This document shows positions 55,526 through 63,886 of a stretch of DNA of 64,000 bases, one piece after another (the first letter of the stretch is position 1; each line of letters starts with the position of its first letter). The stretch is from positions 62,564 through 126,563 of the forward strand of contig NZ_BMFU01000013.1 of NCBI RefSeq assembly GCF_014639235.1. The letters run 5' to 3'. The stretch comes from Paenibacillus silvae. Its GTDB lineage: Bacteria > Bacillota > Bacilli > Paenibacillales > Paenibacillaceae. The notes beneath the pieces are model-generated. The model did not search any database. It was given only the letters and a program-made list of their open reading frames with translations, and had not been told where the DNA came from. Both the position numbers and the translations under genes were made by a program.

Positions 55526-56657
55526 TCTGTCTTTCCTTCGTTTGTCGAACCAGCAACATCGTTTCCTCCTCTAATTCTGTTCCAAGCTGAACGCGCACCG
55601 CCTGTTCCAGTTGCAGACATACACGGTACGCCTCGCTCCGATTACCGAGTTCCAGATGGAGTCTGATCAATGCACGGCCGTCGATCTCGGAATCGGGAAA
55701 TATGGTGAGCAATCGCTGCAAACTATCCACCGCAAGTGAGAACTTCTCCTGACTAAGGTAATACATACTCCATTTGCGCAGAACACGGACATATAAGGAG
55801 TTGAGCTCCAACTGTCTTGCTATCGCCCAGTCGAAATTGCATCCATGCATGTAGTCTCCAGTGTACATCTTGTTCATCTGATTATAATACTTCTCGTCCA
55901 TCTTCTCTTCGTTCAATATTTGGTTCAATAACGTCTCGAATAGTGATATATCCGTTCTGATATTGTTCAGTTCAGCGGAGAAGCCCGAATTTCCTTTGTG
56001 AATGTGGATAGGGATGTCATGATGTGTCAGGCTTCTCCGCAGATAAGAAAGGCAAGTATACAAATATGATTTGGCTTTGTCGAGATCATGCTGTGGCCAC
56101 AACGCCTCAATGATGAAGCTGGCATTCACACGCTTGCCTTCATGATGAATGAGAAATGCACACAATTCTCGTTCCTTTTTAGTTTTCCAAACCACTTCGG
56201 AACTAGGCTTGAGGGGTGAAAAGATATGAAACCCACCAAGAGCTTGAACAGATGGAACAGCAACCGCACTATGCTGCTCCAGGTTTGTCTGCTTGTATAG
56301 GTTTTTCATTATCCTTGCCACTGCATTCTCTAATCTGCCTACCGTAAAAGGTTTCAGCAAATAATCCGTAGAATCAATCTCGAATGCTTCTAGCGCATAC
56401 TCCGCATAGGCGGTTGTGAAAATAATGGGTAACTCTGGAGAGATGCTTCTGATACGGCGCGCCACTTCTGTTCCCTTCATGCCGGGCATCTGAATATCTA
56501 AGAACACACCATCGACCATCGTTTCGTTTAGAGCTTCAATCGCCTGGATCGGGTTAAGATACTTTCCGGTAATTTCGACATTTCCTACTTGATTCAGCAG
56601 TATTTCAAGCAAATTCAATGCATCTGCTTCATCGTCAATTAATATGACACGTATCAT
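55503..56657 (-). CDS. Response regulator with BTAD/SARP-like output (paralogue)
   Basis: The 384 residues begin with a receiver (VILIDDEAD, Asp54 in FLDIQMPG, Lys in LLKPF) followed by a winged-helix region (QALGGFHIF...VVWKTKKERELCAFLI) and helical BTAD repeats (WPQHDLDKAKSYLYTCLSYLRR; FDWAIARQLEL; AVDSLQRLL) to the end. The order matches the regulator at 16951. AAAAGGAG lies 8 nt before the ATG. It is the first gene of its operon and should act on the direct repeats at 52281-52309 ahead of the SLH gene, which is inference. Confidence 0.92.
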   Translation of the reverse strand: MIRVILIDDEADALNLLEILLNQVGNVEITGKYLNPIQAIEALNETMVDGVFLDIQMPGMKGTEVARRIRSISPELPIIFTTAYAEYALEAFEIDSTDYLLKPFTVGRLENAVARIMKNLYKQTNLEQHSAVAVPSVQALGGFHIFSPLKPSSEVVWKTKKERELCAFLIHHEGKRVNASFIIEALWPQHDLDKAKSYLYTCLSYLRRSLTHHDIPIHIHKGNSGFSAELNNIRTDISLFETLLNQILNEEKMDEKYYNQMNKMYTGDYMHGCNFDWAIARQLELNSLYVRVLRKWSMYYLSQEKFSLAVDSLQRLLTIFPDSEIDGRALIRLHLELGNRSEAYRVCLQLEQAVRVQLGTELEEETMLLVRQTKERQSAQLNES

Positions 56658-56923
56658 TGGCTTTGACTCCTTTTCGGCTCAAGCTAAAAACTGGCTGCTT
56701 TGAGTCAAGGTTTACGTTTGATGATTTATATATTTATCGGGCGGGTGTCATCGTCTTTTTAGATTCTTTTCATTTTGTAAGAGAAGCACTCTTCAAACAA
56801 CTTCCTTTCGCTGTTCATATTTTGTTTCCATGACTCTTGTAGAACTGATGAAGCTACTCTACAATAAAGCTCGGCAGGCTCTTGACCTGCAAATTTATAA
56901 TTTGGAGGAGGTCTGCATCCCAC

Positions 56924-57130
56924 ATGGAAATTTCACTGGATATCATGAAGGACAAGGTTGAATGCCTTCAAGCTTATGACTTTCAGGAATTGGAACGAGC
57001 GATCGATGAACGAATCAATGTGAACAAAGCCCTTCTTTTACGCGTGAAGCTGGTTCAGCATCAAGTTACATTTGATCCTGTTCGCAATAAAATGTTGTAT
57101 AGTGCAGTGGTGCATTTTGCAGCAGAGTGA
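56924..57130 (+). CDS. DUF2536 (YrzA-like) small protein
   Basis: I begin at ATG 56924 (MEISLDIMKDKVE), about 12 nt after GGAGGAGG; the frame reaches 56882. The 68 residues resemble Bacillus subtilis YrzA: DIMKDKVECLQA at the start, an acidic helix (ELERAIDERI), and VQHQVTFDPVRNKMLYSAVVHF near the end. Function unknown. It is a single gene divergent from the second regulator. Confidence 0.75.
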   Translation: MEISLDIMKDKVECLQAYDFQELERAIDERINVNKALLLRVKLVQHQVTFDPVRNKMLYSAVVHFAAE

Positions 57131-57166
57131 ATGGCTTATTTTTAGTAAAGCTTCATGATATTCGTT

Positions 57167-57201
57167 GAAAAAAAGCAGGTTATCCAGAAGATAGCCTGCT
57201 T
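57167..57201 (-). terminator. Strong terminator for the minus-strand toroid gene unit
   Basis: AAGCAGGCTATC pairs with GATAACCTGCTT (one G-U pair) around a 5-nt loop, with a run of seven T on the minus strand. It sits 300 nt downstream of the toroid gene stop, leaving room for the small frame at 57364-57561. Confidence 0.88.
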
Positions 57202-57363
57202 GTGCTGTATTGCTACATAATTCATATCGAGCTAACCGTATATCGGATGCCACGGCGAACTCCTCTGATCGAAGTTCACATTCTACTTCATGCTCTGATA
57301 TTCACAAGAATCCAGATCAACGATACATGATGCGGTTAACATTCAGAGCAGAAGCTTTCGTTG

Positions 57364-57561
57364 TTACTCGTCAAGAAAAACAGATAAAAATTCCGTGTCG
57401 CGCCGCACATCTTTGGATAACAGCAGTTGATGTTCCATGGAGGGACCTGCTTCATTCTTGCGAATGAATTCCTTGAGCGTGACATCAGCGTTCATATGAT
57501 TCACAACCTTCCATAATTCCGAAGCACCAATAACGTAAAAATCGTATGATACGGCTGCCAA
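57364..57561 (-). CDS. Possible small protein (65 aa) overlapping the toroid gene end
   Basis: An open frame begins at a TTG inside the last 61 bases of the toroid gene and runs 65 codons (VTLKEFIRKNEAGPSMEHQL in the middle, ending SVFLDE). Codon use is ordinary and the composition is protein-like. It fills most of the 300-nt stretch between the toroid stop and the operon terminator. There is no clear ribosome site; an internal ATG (MNADVTL) is an alternative start. I do not recognise the sequence. It could equally be a decayed 3' end of the toroid gene. Confidence 0.35.
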   Translation of the reverse strand: MAAVSYDFYVIGASELWKVVNHMNADVTLKEFIRKNEAGPSMEHQLLLSKDVRRDTEFLSVFLDE

Positions 57562-58328
57562 TGCTTCAAGCCATGCTCATCCCCCCAGCCTCCGTCTTCA
57601 CGCTGCGAGGATTCAAGGTCATCCAGAAACTTGTCCAGTAATGCCTTAGGCATCGCTTTAGCAACCCGGGTATCCGGTGAACTGGCAAATTGGAAAATGG
57701 TGAAGTAGTTTTTCTCCGTTGTGTTTTGAACACATTTCAATATATTGTCGATCGTCGCTTCTATAAAAGGCCTATTCTCAGGTGTATCCTCCAGATTGAG
57801 ATAGTAGTCATGGGCGTGATACGCCATAAACAGCCAATCATTGGCCTGAATGTGTTCCAGGCTCAGATTCGACTTCACCCACCGTGATGTGGATGCGGCC
57901 AAGGAAGAAGAGCAAATGCCCTGTTTCATCAAATTGCCCGTGATGGAATCCGGTGCGGATTGTCCGCCATTGCTCCACCACGAAGCATGGGGGTACTTAT
58001 GTAAGGAAGCAGGATTTTTCAAAGAGCCGTCTTCATTTCGGTTGCGTTCAACCCAATCTACCGTACCGATTAATACCTCGGTCAGCGACAGCTTCATATC
58101 ACGTCCCATCGTCAGCAGAAACTCCAGCGCAAGCGGATGAGAGTCCGGGCATTTGATATCATGCTCCAGACCATGTCCCCACCCGCCGTCGGCATTTTTA
58201 TAACAAAGCAAACATTGATAAAGTCGTTCAATCGAGCCACCGTCAAAAAGATAATGAAACAGCGCCTGCTCCCAAAGCACACCGTTAGCGTACACAAAGT
58301 CCCTGGCTTTATCTATGGATATTTGCAT
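57501..58328 (-). CDS. Alpha-alpha toroid protein (terpenoid cyclase/prenyltransferase-like fold)
   Basis: The start is ATG 58328 (MQISIDKARDF), 7 nt after GGAGG. The 275 residues show the QW-like toroid repeats seen in squalene cyclases and protein prenyltransferases: CLLCYKNADGGWGHGLEHD near the N-terminus, and SSQREDGGWGDEHGLKHWQPY near the C-terminus (in part). It lacks the DxDD or metal-binding residues needed for cyclisation, as far as I can see, and is about half the length of squalene-hopene cyclase. A function is not known for these short toroid proteins. Confidence 0.8.
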   Translation of the reverse strand: MQISIDKARDFVYANGVLWEQALFHYLFDGGSIERLYQCLLCYKNADGGWGHGLEHDIKCPDSHPLALEFLLTMGRDMKLSLTEVLIGTVDWVERNRNEDGSLKNPASLHKYPHASWWSNGGQSAPDSITGNLMKQGICSSSLAASTSRWVKSNLSLEHIQANDWLFMAYHAHDYYLNLEDTPENRPFIEATIDNILKCVQNTTEKNYFTIFQFASSPDTRVAKAMPKALLDKFLDDLESSQREDGGWGDEHGLKHWQPYHTIFTLLVLRNYGRL

Positions 58329-58466
58329 CGTGCTACCTCCAATACGTGGATGTACACGTACAATTCGATGAATGAACACCCGAGTCCTGCAATGCTAGAA
58401 CTACAGAATGTTCATAGACCTATGAATATCACCACGAACTTTCCTCGTGTACCATAAACACAAATA

Positions 58467-58492
58467 AACCGCCCTAGGCAAAGGCAGCGGTT
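58467..58492 (-). terminator. Terminator after SRPBCC gene
   Basis: On the minus strand AACCGC pairs with GCGGTT around TGCCTTTGCCTAGG, in which GCC can stack further, followed by TATTTG. A moderate terminator 59 nt downstream of the SRPBCC gene stop. Confidence 0.6.
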
Positions 58493-58550
58493 CGTTTGAG
58501 CATGTCTTCTTTTCAAGGTATGATCCGATTACGTGTGTAGATAATTTCGA

Positions 58551-58985
58551 CTACATGGATTCACACACCTGTTTTAATTTCTTGTTCATCGCTTCAAAGC
58601 CAGCCTTTGTACCTTTGTCTAAGGACTTTTGTAACAGTGGCACCAAAATGCCACGAAAATTTTCCCTCTGGATCAAGGTTGTTGTGCCATTCTGATGATC
58701 TACTAACTCAAAAATATGTTCTCCATCAAACAAACCTGGAAACATCGTATGCCCCAACCAGCGGAACTCTTTATTTTGCTGAAACTTCAGAACTTTAGGT
58801 TTGAAAATCATGCCCTTCGAGCCTGGCGGCACCATCTTTACCTCAATCTTGGCCCCTTCTTCTACCTTGCCTTTCAAAAACACCATAAACGGGTTCCAGT
58901 CTGGATATGCCTCGAAATGAGTTAATACTTCCCACACCTTATGAGCAGGCATATTAATCAAGATCTCAGTTCTAATCTGTTTCAT
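58551..58985 (-). CDS. SRPBCC (START-like) ligand-binding protein
   Basis: The 144-residue protein follows the polyketide-cyclase/START pattern: IRTEILINMPAHKVWEVLTHF at the start, YPDWNPFM, KFQQNKEFRWLGH, DGEHIFEL and a long C-terminal helix (LDKGTKAGFEAMNKKLKQ). Such proteins hold a hydrophobic ligand in a helix-grip cavity. The ATG is 11 nt after the alpha/beta hydrolase stop, so the two are co-transcribed and may handle the same compound. Confidence 0.88.
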   Translation of the reverse strand: MKQIRTEILINMPAHKVWEVLTHFEAYPDWNPFMVFLKGKVEEGAKIEVKMVPPGSKGMIFKPKVLKFQQNKEFRWLGHTMFPGLFDGEHIFELVDHQNGTTTLIQRENFRGILVPLLQKSLDKGTKAGFEAMNKKLKQVCESM

Positions 58986-58996
58986 GCTTAGCCCTC

Positions 58997-60211
58997 CTAG
59001 ACTTTCATTAAGTTGTGCTCAAATACTTCATCCAGCCAATCGAACATCACCTGGTGGAACAAAGCGTGATTGCCTTCCTGACAATGCTCCTCTGCACCTT
59101 CCTCAATCGTAAAGATCCTAACCGTCTTAGGCGCCTCGATTTCCTCAAGCAGGGCATGCAGCTGATCTGTCGAAACGAAATGATCGGTCTCCCCCATAGT
59201 CAGTAATATCGGGCATTTGATTTGTCCAGCGATTCCTTTTAAGGAGGCCTTCTTCATCTCTTCAAATAACTCATAACGGTGCTTCAAGCCAAATACCCAC
59301 TTCCCGTTATTCAGCATCCATCTCAGATTCGAGTTATTCTGCTCAGCGAATGCAAGCATCTGCTCTCTTTCCTCTTCTGGAAGCTGCAGCACCTGCGCCA
59401 ATCGCGGATTTTGATTCATTGTGGAATCAAACGTATCGTAGAACACATTAAATGCAATACAGGCCTTGATTCGCTCTTCAAATGCTGCTGCTCGCGGAGC
59501 AAAATAACCTCCCAAGCTCATACCAAGCAGAGCGATTCTTTCATGATCAATCTCCTGTCTGGTCTCAAGATAATCAAGGGCTGCCTTCACTGGAACCTCG
59601 GCATCATGCCGCATAACCAGATGTTGTTTACGAAGAGCTTCTCCCTGTCCTGGCATTTCAAAAACAAGACAATGGTATCCGCGCTTAATTGCCGCTGCTG
59701 CACCACAAAAATACAATTCTTGCAGGGTGGAATCATATCCCCCGATAAACACAAGCACAGGTCGTTTCGTTAACGCATTCTTCGGATCATCAACTGCACC
59801 ATAAAAATATCCTTTAAGGTAAGTATCGCCATAAGGAATGCTCACCATCTCATAGTGACTATCTAATAAATCCATGCCTTTTTCGAAAGCTTGCACACTT
59901 TGTTCAAAATTATTCATCCGTCTCTCATCGGTTCCATCCAGAAAGAACTCCCCGGTACGGTAATAATTATGTGCCCGCAGGAAGGCTTCCCTTGCACTTA
60001 CCCTATGCTGCTTTTGCAGGCAATCCAGCGCGGTTTGGTAGGTTCGATCCGCCGTTTTGGCCCATTCGATAAACCAGCTTTCAAAATTCCCTTCTTCAAT
60101 CCTGGACGCTGTTGCAAGACATTCTCCGATCTCTGCGCCCTGATATCCTGCGTACGTTACAGCTCTCAACAATTCAAATGAAAAAGCCTGATCCTCAAAA
60201 TAAAGTTTCAT
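58997..60211 (-). CDS. Alpha/beta hydrolase with N-terminal helical domain (FrsA/dienelactone-type)
   Basis: Of 404 residues, the first 120 or so are helical and the rest form an alpha/beta hydrolase: GYDSTLQE after strand 3 (oxyanion region), Ser232 in GMSLGG as nucleophile, an acidic residue in MGETDHFV, and a histidine in EEHCQEGNHALFH. The layout resembles 2,6-dihydroxypseudooxynicotine hydrolase and related C-C or ester hydrolases. AGGAGGG precedes the ATG. It forms an operon with the SRPBCC gene and lies next to a TetR gene; the promoter carries a TetR-like operator. The substrate is unknown. Confidence 0.88.
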   Translation of the reverse strand: MKLYFEDQAFSFELLRAVTYAGYQGAEIGECLATASRIEEGNFESWFIEWAKTADRTYQTALDCLQKQHRVSAREAFLRAHNYYRTGEFFLDGTDERRMNNFEQSVQAFEKGMDLLDSHYEMVSIPYGDTYLKGYFYGAVDDPKNALTKRPVLVFIGGYDSTLQELYFCGAAAAIKRGYHCLVFEMPGQGEALRKQHLVMRHDAEVPVKAALDYLETRQEIDHERIALLGMSLGGYFAPRAAAFEERIKACIAFNVFYDTFDSTMNQNPRLAQVLQLPEEEREQMLAFAEQNNSNLRWMLNNGKWVFGLKHRYELFEEMKKASLKGIAGQIKCPILLTMGETDHFVSTDQLHALLEEIEAPKTVRIFTIEEGAEEHCQEGNHALFHQVMFDWLDEVFEHNLMKV

Positions 60212-60226
60212 GATGTTTCCCTCCTG

Positions 60227-60263
60227 AACGTTAACGTTAAAATTTCATTGAACAATCAGTGAA
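60227..60263. promoter_or_regulatory. Operator region between TetR and hydrolase genes
   Basis: TTCATTGA-ACAA-TCAGTGAA (60244-60263) is an inverted repeat with 7 of 8 positions symmetric. The same core TTCAGTGAA recurs at 60957-60965 just upstream of the TetR gene start. A perfect palindrome AACGTTAACGTT lies at 60227-60238, in the hydrolase leader. Both are candidate binding sites for the TetR protein at 60299. Confidence 0.5.
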
Positions 60264-60298
60264 CTAAATGTTTAAAAAAATACCTGGAAAACATATGT

Positions 60299-60940
60299 CT
60301 ACATTTTCCAAGTTAACCGTGTGTGCTCAACGATTTGTTGCAGATAATCCTGCCGGTCGCATTGATACAGATTGTTTTCTTCAAAAAATAAATCCTGCAA
60401 TATATAAGCGTATATCGCACTCCAGAACTGATTCACCATCATAAAGATGTCAAACGAACGAATTTCTCTGCGCTCGACATAAACCTGAATCAGCTTCATC
60501 GTCTGCTCGATGATCAACCTCACATGCTTATTAAAGCTCTTCGTATATTCCTCCGAGATCACACTTTTCTCTTTCAGAAGAATCAACATTACCCGCTTGT
60601 CATTACCTATATAATTCAGGAAAATGCTCCCCAGTGAAAGTAATAACTCCTGAATCGGCAGTGTTTCCTGCAGAGAGGCGATATCCGATTCCACCAGCTT
60701 GTATCTGTCATCCAGAAAATCCTGAAGTATCGTATCTAAAATCTGTTTTTTCCCATCCGGGAAATAATGATAAATCAAACCATCCGCCATTCCGATATGC
60801 TTTGTAATCTCTCTAGTCGTCGTTGCATGATACCCTCGCAAAGCAAATAGCTCTTTGGCCGAATCCAATAACTGCTTCCTGCGTTCAATTGCTTGTAGGT
60901 CACGACTCGTCAAATTAGCTGTACTTTTTTTTGCTGTCAT
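60299..60940 (-). CDS. TetR-family transcriptional regulator
   Basis: I start at ATG 60940 (MTAKKSTANL), 6 nt after AGGCGGTG; the frame extends to 60994. The 213 residues have a TetR DNA-binding domain (LFALRGYHATTTREITKHIGM, in parts, then LIYHYFPDGKKQIL) and a helical C-terminus. The gene is upstream of and co-oriented with the hydrolase and SRPBCC genes. Shared TCAGTGAA half-sites before both units suggest it controls itself and them. Confidence 0.9.
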   Translation of the reverse strand: MTAKKSTANLTSRDLQAIERRKQLLDSAKELFALRGYHATTTREITKHIGMADGLIYHYFPDGKKQILDTILQDFLDDRYKLVESDIASLQETLPIQELLLSLGSIFLNYIGNDKRVMLILLKEKSVISEEYTKSFNKHVRLIIEQTMKLIQVYVERREIRSFDIFMMVNQFWSAIYAYILQDLFFEENNLYQCDRQDYLQQIVEHTRLTWKM

Positions 60941-61034
60941 TTCATTCACCGCCTGTTCAGTGAATATTATATATGTACCTTTTTTAAAATGCAATAGAGG
61001 TTGGTTATCGGGATTGTTAAGGCGATATATTTTT

Positions 61035-61085
61035 TTGACAAACGAATAATGTTACAGTAGACTGTAAACAATACAGTAAAGTGTA
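61035..61085 (+). promoter_or_regulatory. Promoter and operator of MerR-ClpP operon
   Basis: TTGACA (61035-61040) and TAGACT (61058-61063) are separated by 17 nt. Over the -10 lies a dyad GTTACAGT-AG-ACTGTAAAC (61051-61069), and a second, weaker dyad TACAGT-AA-AGTGTA lies 19 bp downstream (about 61072-61085). Operators over a normal-length promoter suggest repression by the operon's own MerR-type protein. Confidence 0.65.
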
Positions 61086-61142
61086 ACACAAACATTTAAC
61101 TGTAATGAGTAGATCAAAACTTTAGGTCAAAGGAGGTGCACC

Positions 61143-61559
61143 ATGAACAGTTATACCGCTAAACAAATCGCTGAAATGCTGCAGCAGGATGACCCGCGTA
61201 TGAATCTGCGAACCGTGAGGTATTACACTCAGATCGGTATGGTACCTCCCCTTGAATTAGCAGGTAACAAAAGAGTTTACACCGATAACCATCTCCATTA
61301 TTTTCGGGCAATTATCACACTGGCGAGAACCGGGGAAACCCTGGCCTCCATCCAGGAAACATTGAAGAAACTCTCTATAGCAGACATTGAAAAAATAAGT
61401 CAGCAGCTAACCTTATATGAACCCAGCCGAATAGTTGAAAATGAAACACTTAAAATCACAGATGATGTCATCATCACGATCAGCCCTCGAATATCCGCAG
61501 AGGTCAAACAACGAGTTATTGATTCTGTATCACAAGCTCTAAGGGGGGAGGATCTGTAG
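61143..61559 (+). CDS. Small MerR-family regulator
   Basis: The 138-residue protein has a MerR winged helix (YTAKQIAEML at the start, LRTVRYYTQIGMVPPLE, RVYTDNHLHYFRAIITLARTG, to about residue 75) and a tail of about 60 residues rather than a full ligand domain. AAAGGAGGTG precedes the ATG. The stop TAG overlaps the GTG start of the next gene, so translation is coupled. It likely represses the operon through dyads at 61051-61085. Confidence 0.9.
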   Translation: MNSYTAKQIAEMLQQDDPRMNLRTVRYYTQIGMVPPLELAGNKRVYTDNHLHYFRAIITLARTGETLASIQETLKKLSIADIEKISQQLTLYEPSRIVENETLKITDDVIITISPRISAEVKQRVIDSVSQALRGEDL

Positions 61560-62068
61560 TGTTTGATATCCAATTAGCAAAGTCCAAGATGGAGAACGAA
61601 GAAGGAATGAATCATCTATGGATTAGGCTCGTTCAGGGGGAACAATCGCAGGCATCAGAAGTTCAAATACAACTGCCAGAAGGGATATACCGCTCCCAAA
61701 ATTTGAATGGCCTCACTGAGAATGAACGAGGACACATTGTAGTGGATGCGCCAGATCAAGATGTGCTCCTTGAAATCTATACGCAGACAGCTGTTCCATG
61801 CGGTGAAATGACCATCGTAGTAATCCTACACACCGCCGAGACAATGATACGAAAAGATATTACGATTCAAGTGGTTGAGGAAGACGAAATGCACACGGCC
61901 GAAATGAATGAGCACGTTATGGAACGAATCAAGACGTTGCGTCCCCACTCTTCAACCAGCAATCAGGACGATGATGAAAGCACTATCATATACATTCAAC
62001 CAAAGAAATTGGAAAAGAGTACATCAGAATACTCTCATCTGGAAAAGAACTACCGAGTTGACTACTGA
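61559..62068 (+). CDS. Uncharacterised protein coupled to MerR and ClpP genes
   Basis: A GTG start shares bases with the MerR stop (TAGTG), after AAGGGGGGAGG. The 169-residue product looks beta-rich in its first 110 residues (repeated short strands such as VQIQLPEGIYRSQ, GHIVVDAP, MTIVVILH, KDITIQVVEE) and has an acidic, probably disordered tail (NQDDDESTI). No signal peptide or known motif is visible. Its position between a regulator and a protease subunit suggests a ClpP adaptor or substrate, which is inference. Confidence 0.8.
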   Translation: MFDIQLAKSKMENEEGMNHLWIRLVQGEQSQASEVQIQLPEGIYRSQNLNGLTENERGHIVVDAPDQDVLLEIYTQTAVPCGEMTIVVILHTAETMIRKDITIQVVEEDEMHTAEMNEHVMERIKTLRPHSSTSNQDDDESTIIYIQPKKLEKSTSEYSHLEKNYRVDY

Positions 62069-62100
62069 ACTTGACTACTGAAATGGAAAGGATGAACGCT

Positions 62101-62685
62101 ATGACTCTGATTCCTTACGTTATCGAGCATACCTCCCGAGGGGAACGATCCTACGATATTTATTCCAGACTGCTGCAGGACCGTATCTTGTTTGTGTCTG
62201 GTGAGATTACCGATGCCGTAGCCAATAGTGTAATTGCACAGCTGCTCTATCTCGACGCCATGGATTCGGAAAAAGACATCAACATGTATATCAACTCACC
62301 AGGTGGCTCCATAACAGCAGGTATGGGCATCTATGATGCGATGCAGCTGGTTAAAGCCGATGTATCTACACTATGTGTGGGTATGGCTGCATCTATGGGA
62401 GCGTTTTTATTAGCTAATGGGGCAAAAGGCAAACGACTTGCACTCCCAAACAGTGAAATTATGATTCATCAGCCGCTAGGTGGAGCACAAGGTCAAGCCA
62501 CAGATATTGAAATTAGTGCCAAGCGCATTCTTCGATTGCGAGATAAGTTAAACAACATATTGTCCGAGCAGACCAGTCAGCCACTGGAAAAGGTTGCACA
62601 GGATACGGACAGGGACCACTTTATGAATGCGGATGAGGCTCAGGGTTACGGTTTAATTGACAAGGTCATTCATACGGCACAATAA
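62101..62685 (+). CDS. clpP: ATP-dependent Clp protease proteolytic subunit (extra ClpP)
   Basis: The start is ATG 62101 (MTLIPYVIEH), matching ClpP N-termini, with AAAGGATG 6 nt upstream; the frame reaches 62071. The 194 residues are a full-length ClpP with the triad Ser98 (GMAASMG), His123 (IMIHQPL) and Asp172 (DTDRDHF). The hydrophobic-pocket and handle segments are present. It lies 32 nt after the uncharacterised gene. Housekeeping clpP genes do not normally follow a MerR gene, so this is probably a second paralogue under its own control. ATPase partners (ClpX, ClpC) are not in the window. Confidence 0.93.
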   Translation: MTLIPYVIEHTSRGERSYDIYSRLLQDRILFVSGEITDAVANSVIAQLLYLDAMDSEKDINMYINSPGGSITAGMGIYDAMQLVKADVSTLCVGMAASMGAFLLANGAKGKRLALPNSEIMIHQPLGGAQGQATDIEISAKRILRLRDKLNNILSEQTSQPLEKVAQDTDRDHFMNADEAQGYGLIDKVIHTAQ

Positions 62686-62725
62686 ACAAACTTCATAAAA
62701 ACTTTAAGGTTAAGGAGCTAATGCC

Positions 62726-63607
62726 ATGCAGGAACTGCAATTTGTAAAAGGTTATAGAGATCATGACACACTTCGAACAAGTTTCTTCGAACTGGCTGCG
62801 AGTACGTTTGGTATACATTTCGAAGATTGGTATCAACAGGGATGCTGGGGCGAGGGATATGTCCCCTTTTCCTATGTGGATGGAGATCAGGTCGTTGCCA
62901 ATGTTTCAGTAAATCTCCTTGAACTCATCATTCATGGGGAGAAGTATAAAGCGATACAGGTCGGCACGGTGATGACACATCCCGATTACCGGAAAAAAGG
63001 GCTTTCAGCCCGTTTAATGAACAGGGTTTTGGAGGAATATGAGAATAAGTATGATTATATGTACCTTTTTGCCAATGAATCGGTGCTTGATTTCTACCCC
63101 AAGTTTGGATTTAAACCTGTGGAAGAGCATCTTTTTTCAATGGATTATACGGTAAAAGAACGATCGGAGCCTGCGAACATTCGCAAACTCGATGTTACTA
63201 ACGCGGAGGATGTACGTCTTATCTCTACATTTGCATCCCAAAGACAACCTGTTTCGCAGCATTTTGCCACCGCTCAGACCAAAGGCATACTCATGTTCTA
63301 TTGCCTGAATGTTTTTAGCCATGATATTTATTATTTGGAAAAGGAAAACGTCATTGTTGTTTATCAGAAAGAAGGCAATACGATCAACCTTTTTGACGTC
63401 ATTAGCTTGAACGAAATCCATATGACCGATATTTTACATCAGATTGCAGGTGAAGATACGCAGGAAATAACATTTCATTTTACGCCGGATGCAGCAGAGA
63501 ATATGATGCTCAAAAGCACACTAACCAATGAAGGTTTGTTTGTAAAACCTCATGGTGAAAATCTCTATCCGTTGCATGTGAAACATCCGATTACATCGAT
63601 TGCTTGA
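62726..63607 (+). CDS. GNAT-family acetyltransferase with C-terminal extension
   Basis: The 293-residue protein carries a GNAT domain in its first 145 residues: YVPFSYVDGDQVVANVSVN, the acetyl-CoA loop VGTVMTHPDYRKKGLSARLMNRVL, and YLFANESVLDFYPKFGFKPVEE. About 145 further residues form an extra beta-rich domain, as in Eis-like acetyltransferases. The ATG is preceded by AAGGTTAAGGAG-type purines. It follows clpP by 40 nt and may be the last gene of that operon. Confidence 0.9.
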   Translation: MQELQFVKGYRDHDTLRTSFFELAASTFGIHFEDWYQQGCWGEGYVPFSYVDGDQVVANVSVNLLELIIHGEKYKAIQVGTVMTHPDYRKKGLSARLMNRVLEEYENKYDYMYLFANESVLDFYPKFGFKPVEEHLFSMDYTVKERSEPANIRKLDVTNAEDVRLISTFASQRQPVSQHFATAQTKGILMFYCLNVFSHDIYYLEKENVIVVYQKEGNTINLFDVISLNEIHMTDILHQIAGEDTQEITFHFTPDAAENMMLKSTLTNEGLFVKPHGENLYPLHVKHPITSIA

Positions 63608-63618
63608 TAAAAAGCCTC

Positions 63619-63649
63619 AAAAGGAGCAGGTTTCCCCTGCTCCTTTTTG
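63619..63649 (+). terminator. Terminator of the MerR-ClpP-acetyltransferase unit
   Basis: AAAAGGAGCAGG pairs perfectly with CCTGCTCCTTTT around a 5-nt loop and is followed by T. A strong rho-independent terminator shortly after the acetyltransferase gene. Confidence 0.92.
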
Positions 63650-63886
63650 CTATGTGAAACTTCTTGTTCTTATCAAACGTAATTCTTCAGAACATTAAAC
63701 GGTCGAGTGGACCCGTCATGCTAAATCACTGATCTTTAACGAAGGCCGATGTACTCCTACTAACATAAAAATTCAAATTGTTTTTTTGAACAGAGAGAAG
63801 CTCTCACAGGAGTATACAAGGTATAATGAAGCCAGATGACCGTTTCGCATAAATATATGACCATCATAACGAAGGAGAGGACATTC

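Noticed and set aside
57210..57467. Plus-strand frame of 85 codons
   Set aside because: No ribosome site, odd composition, and it opposes the minus-strand transcript that ends at 57167.
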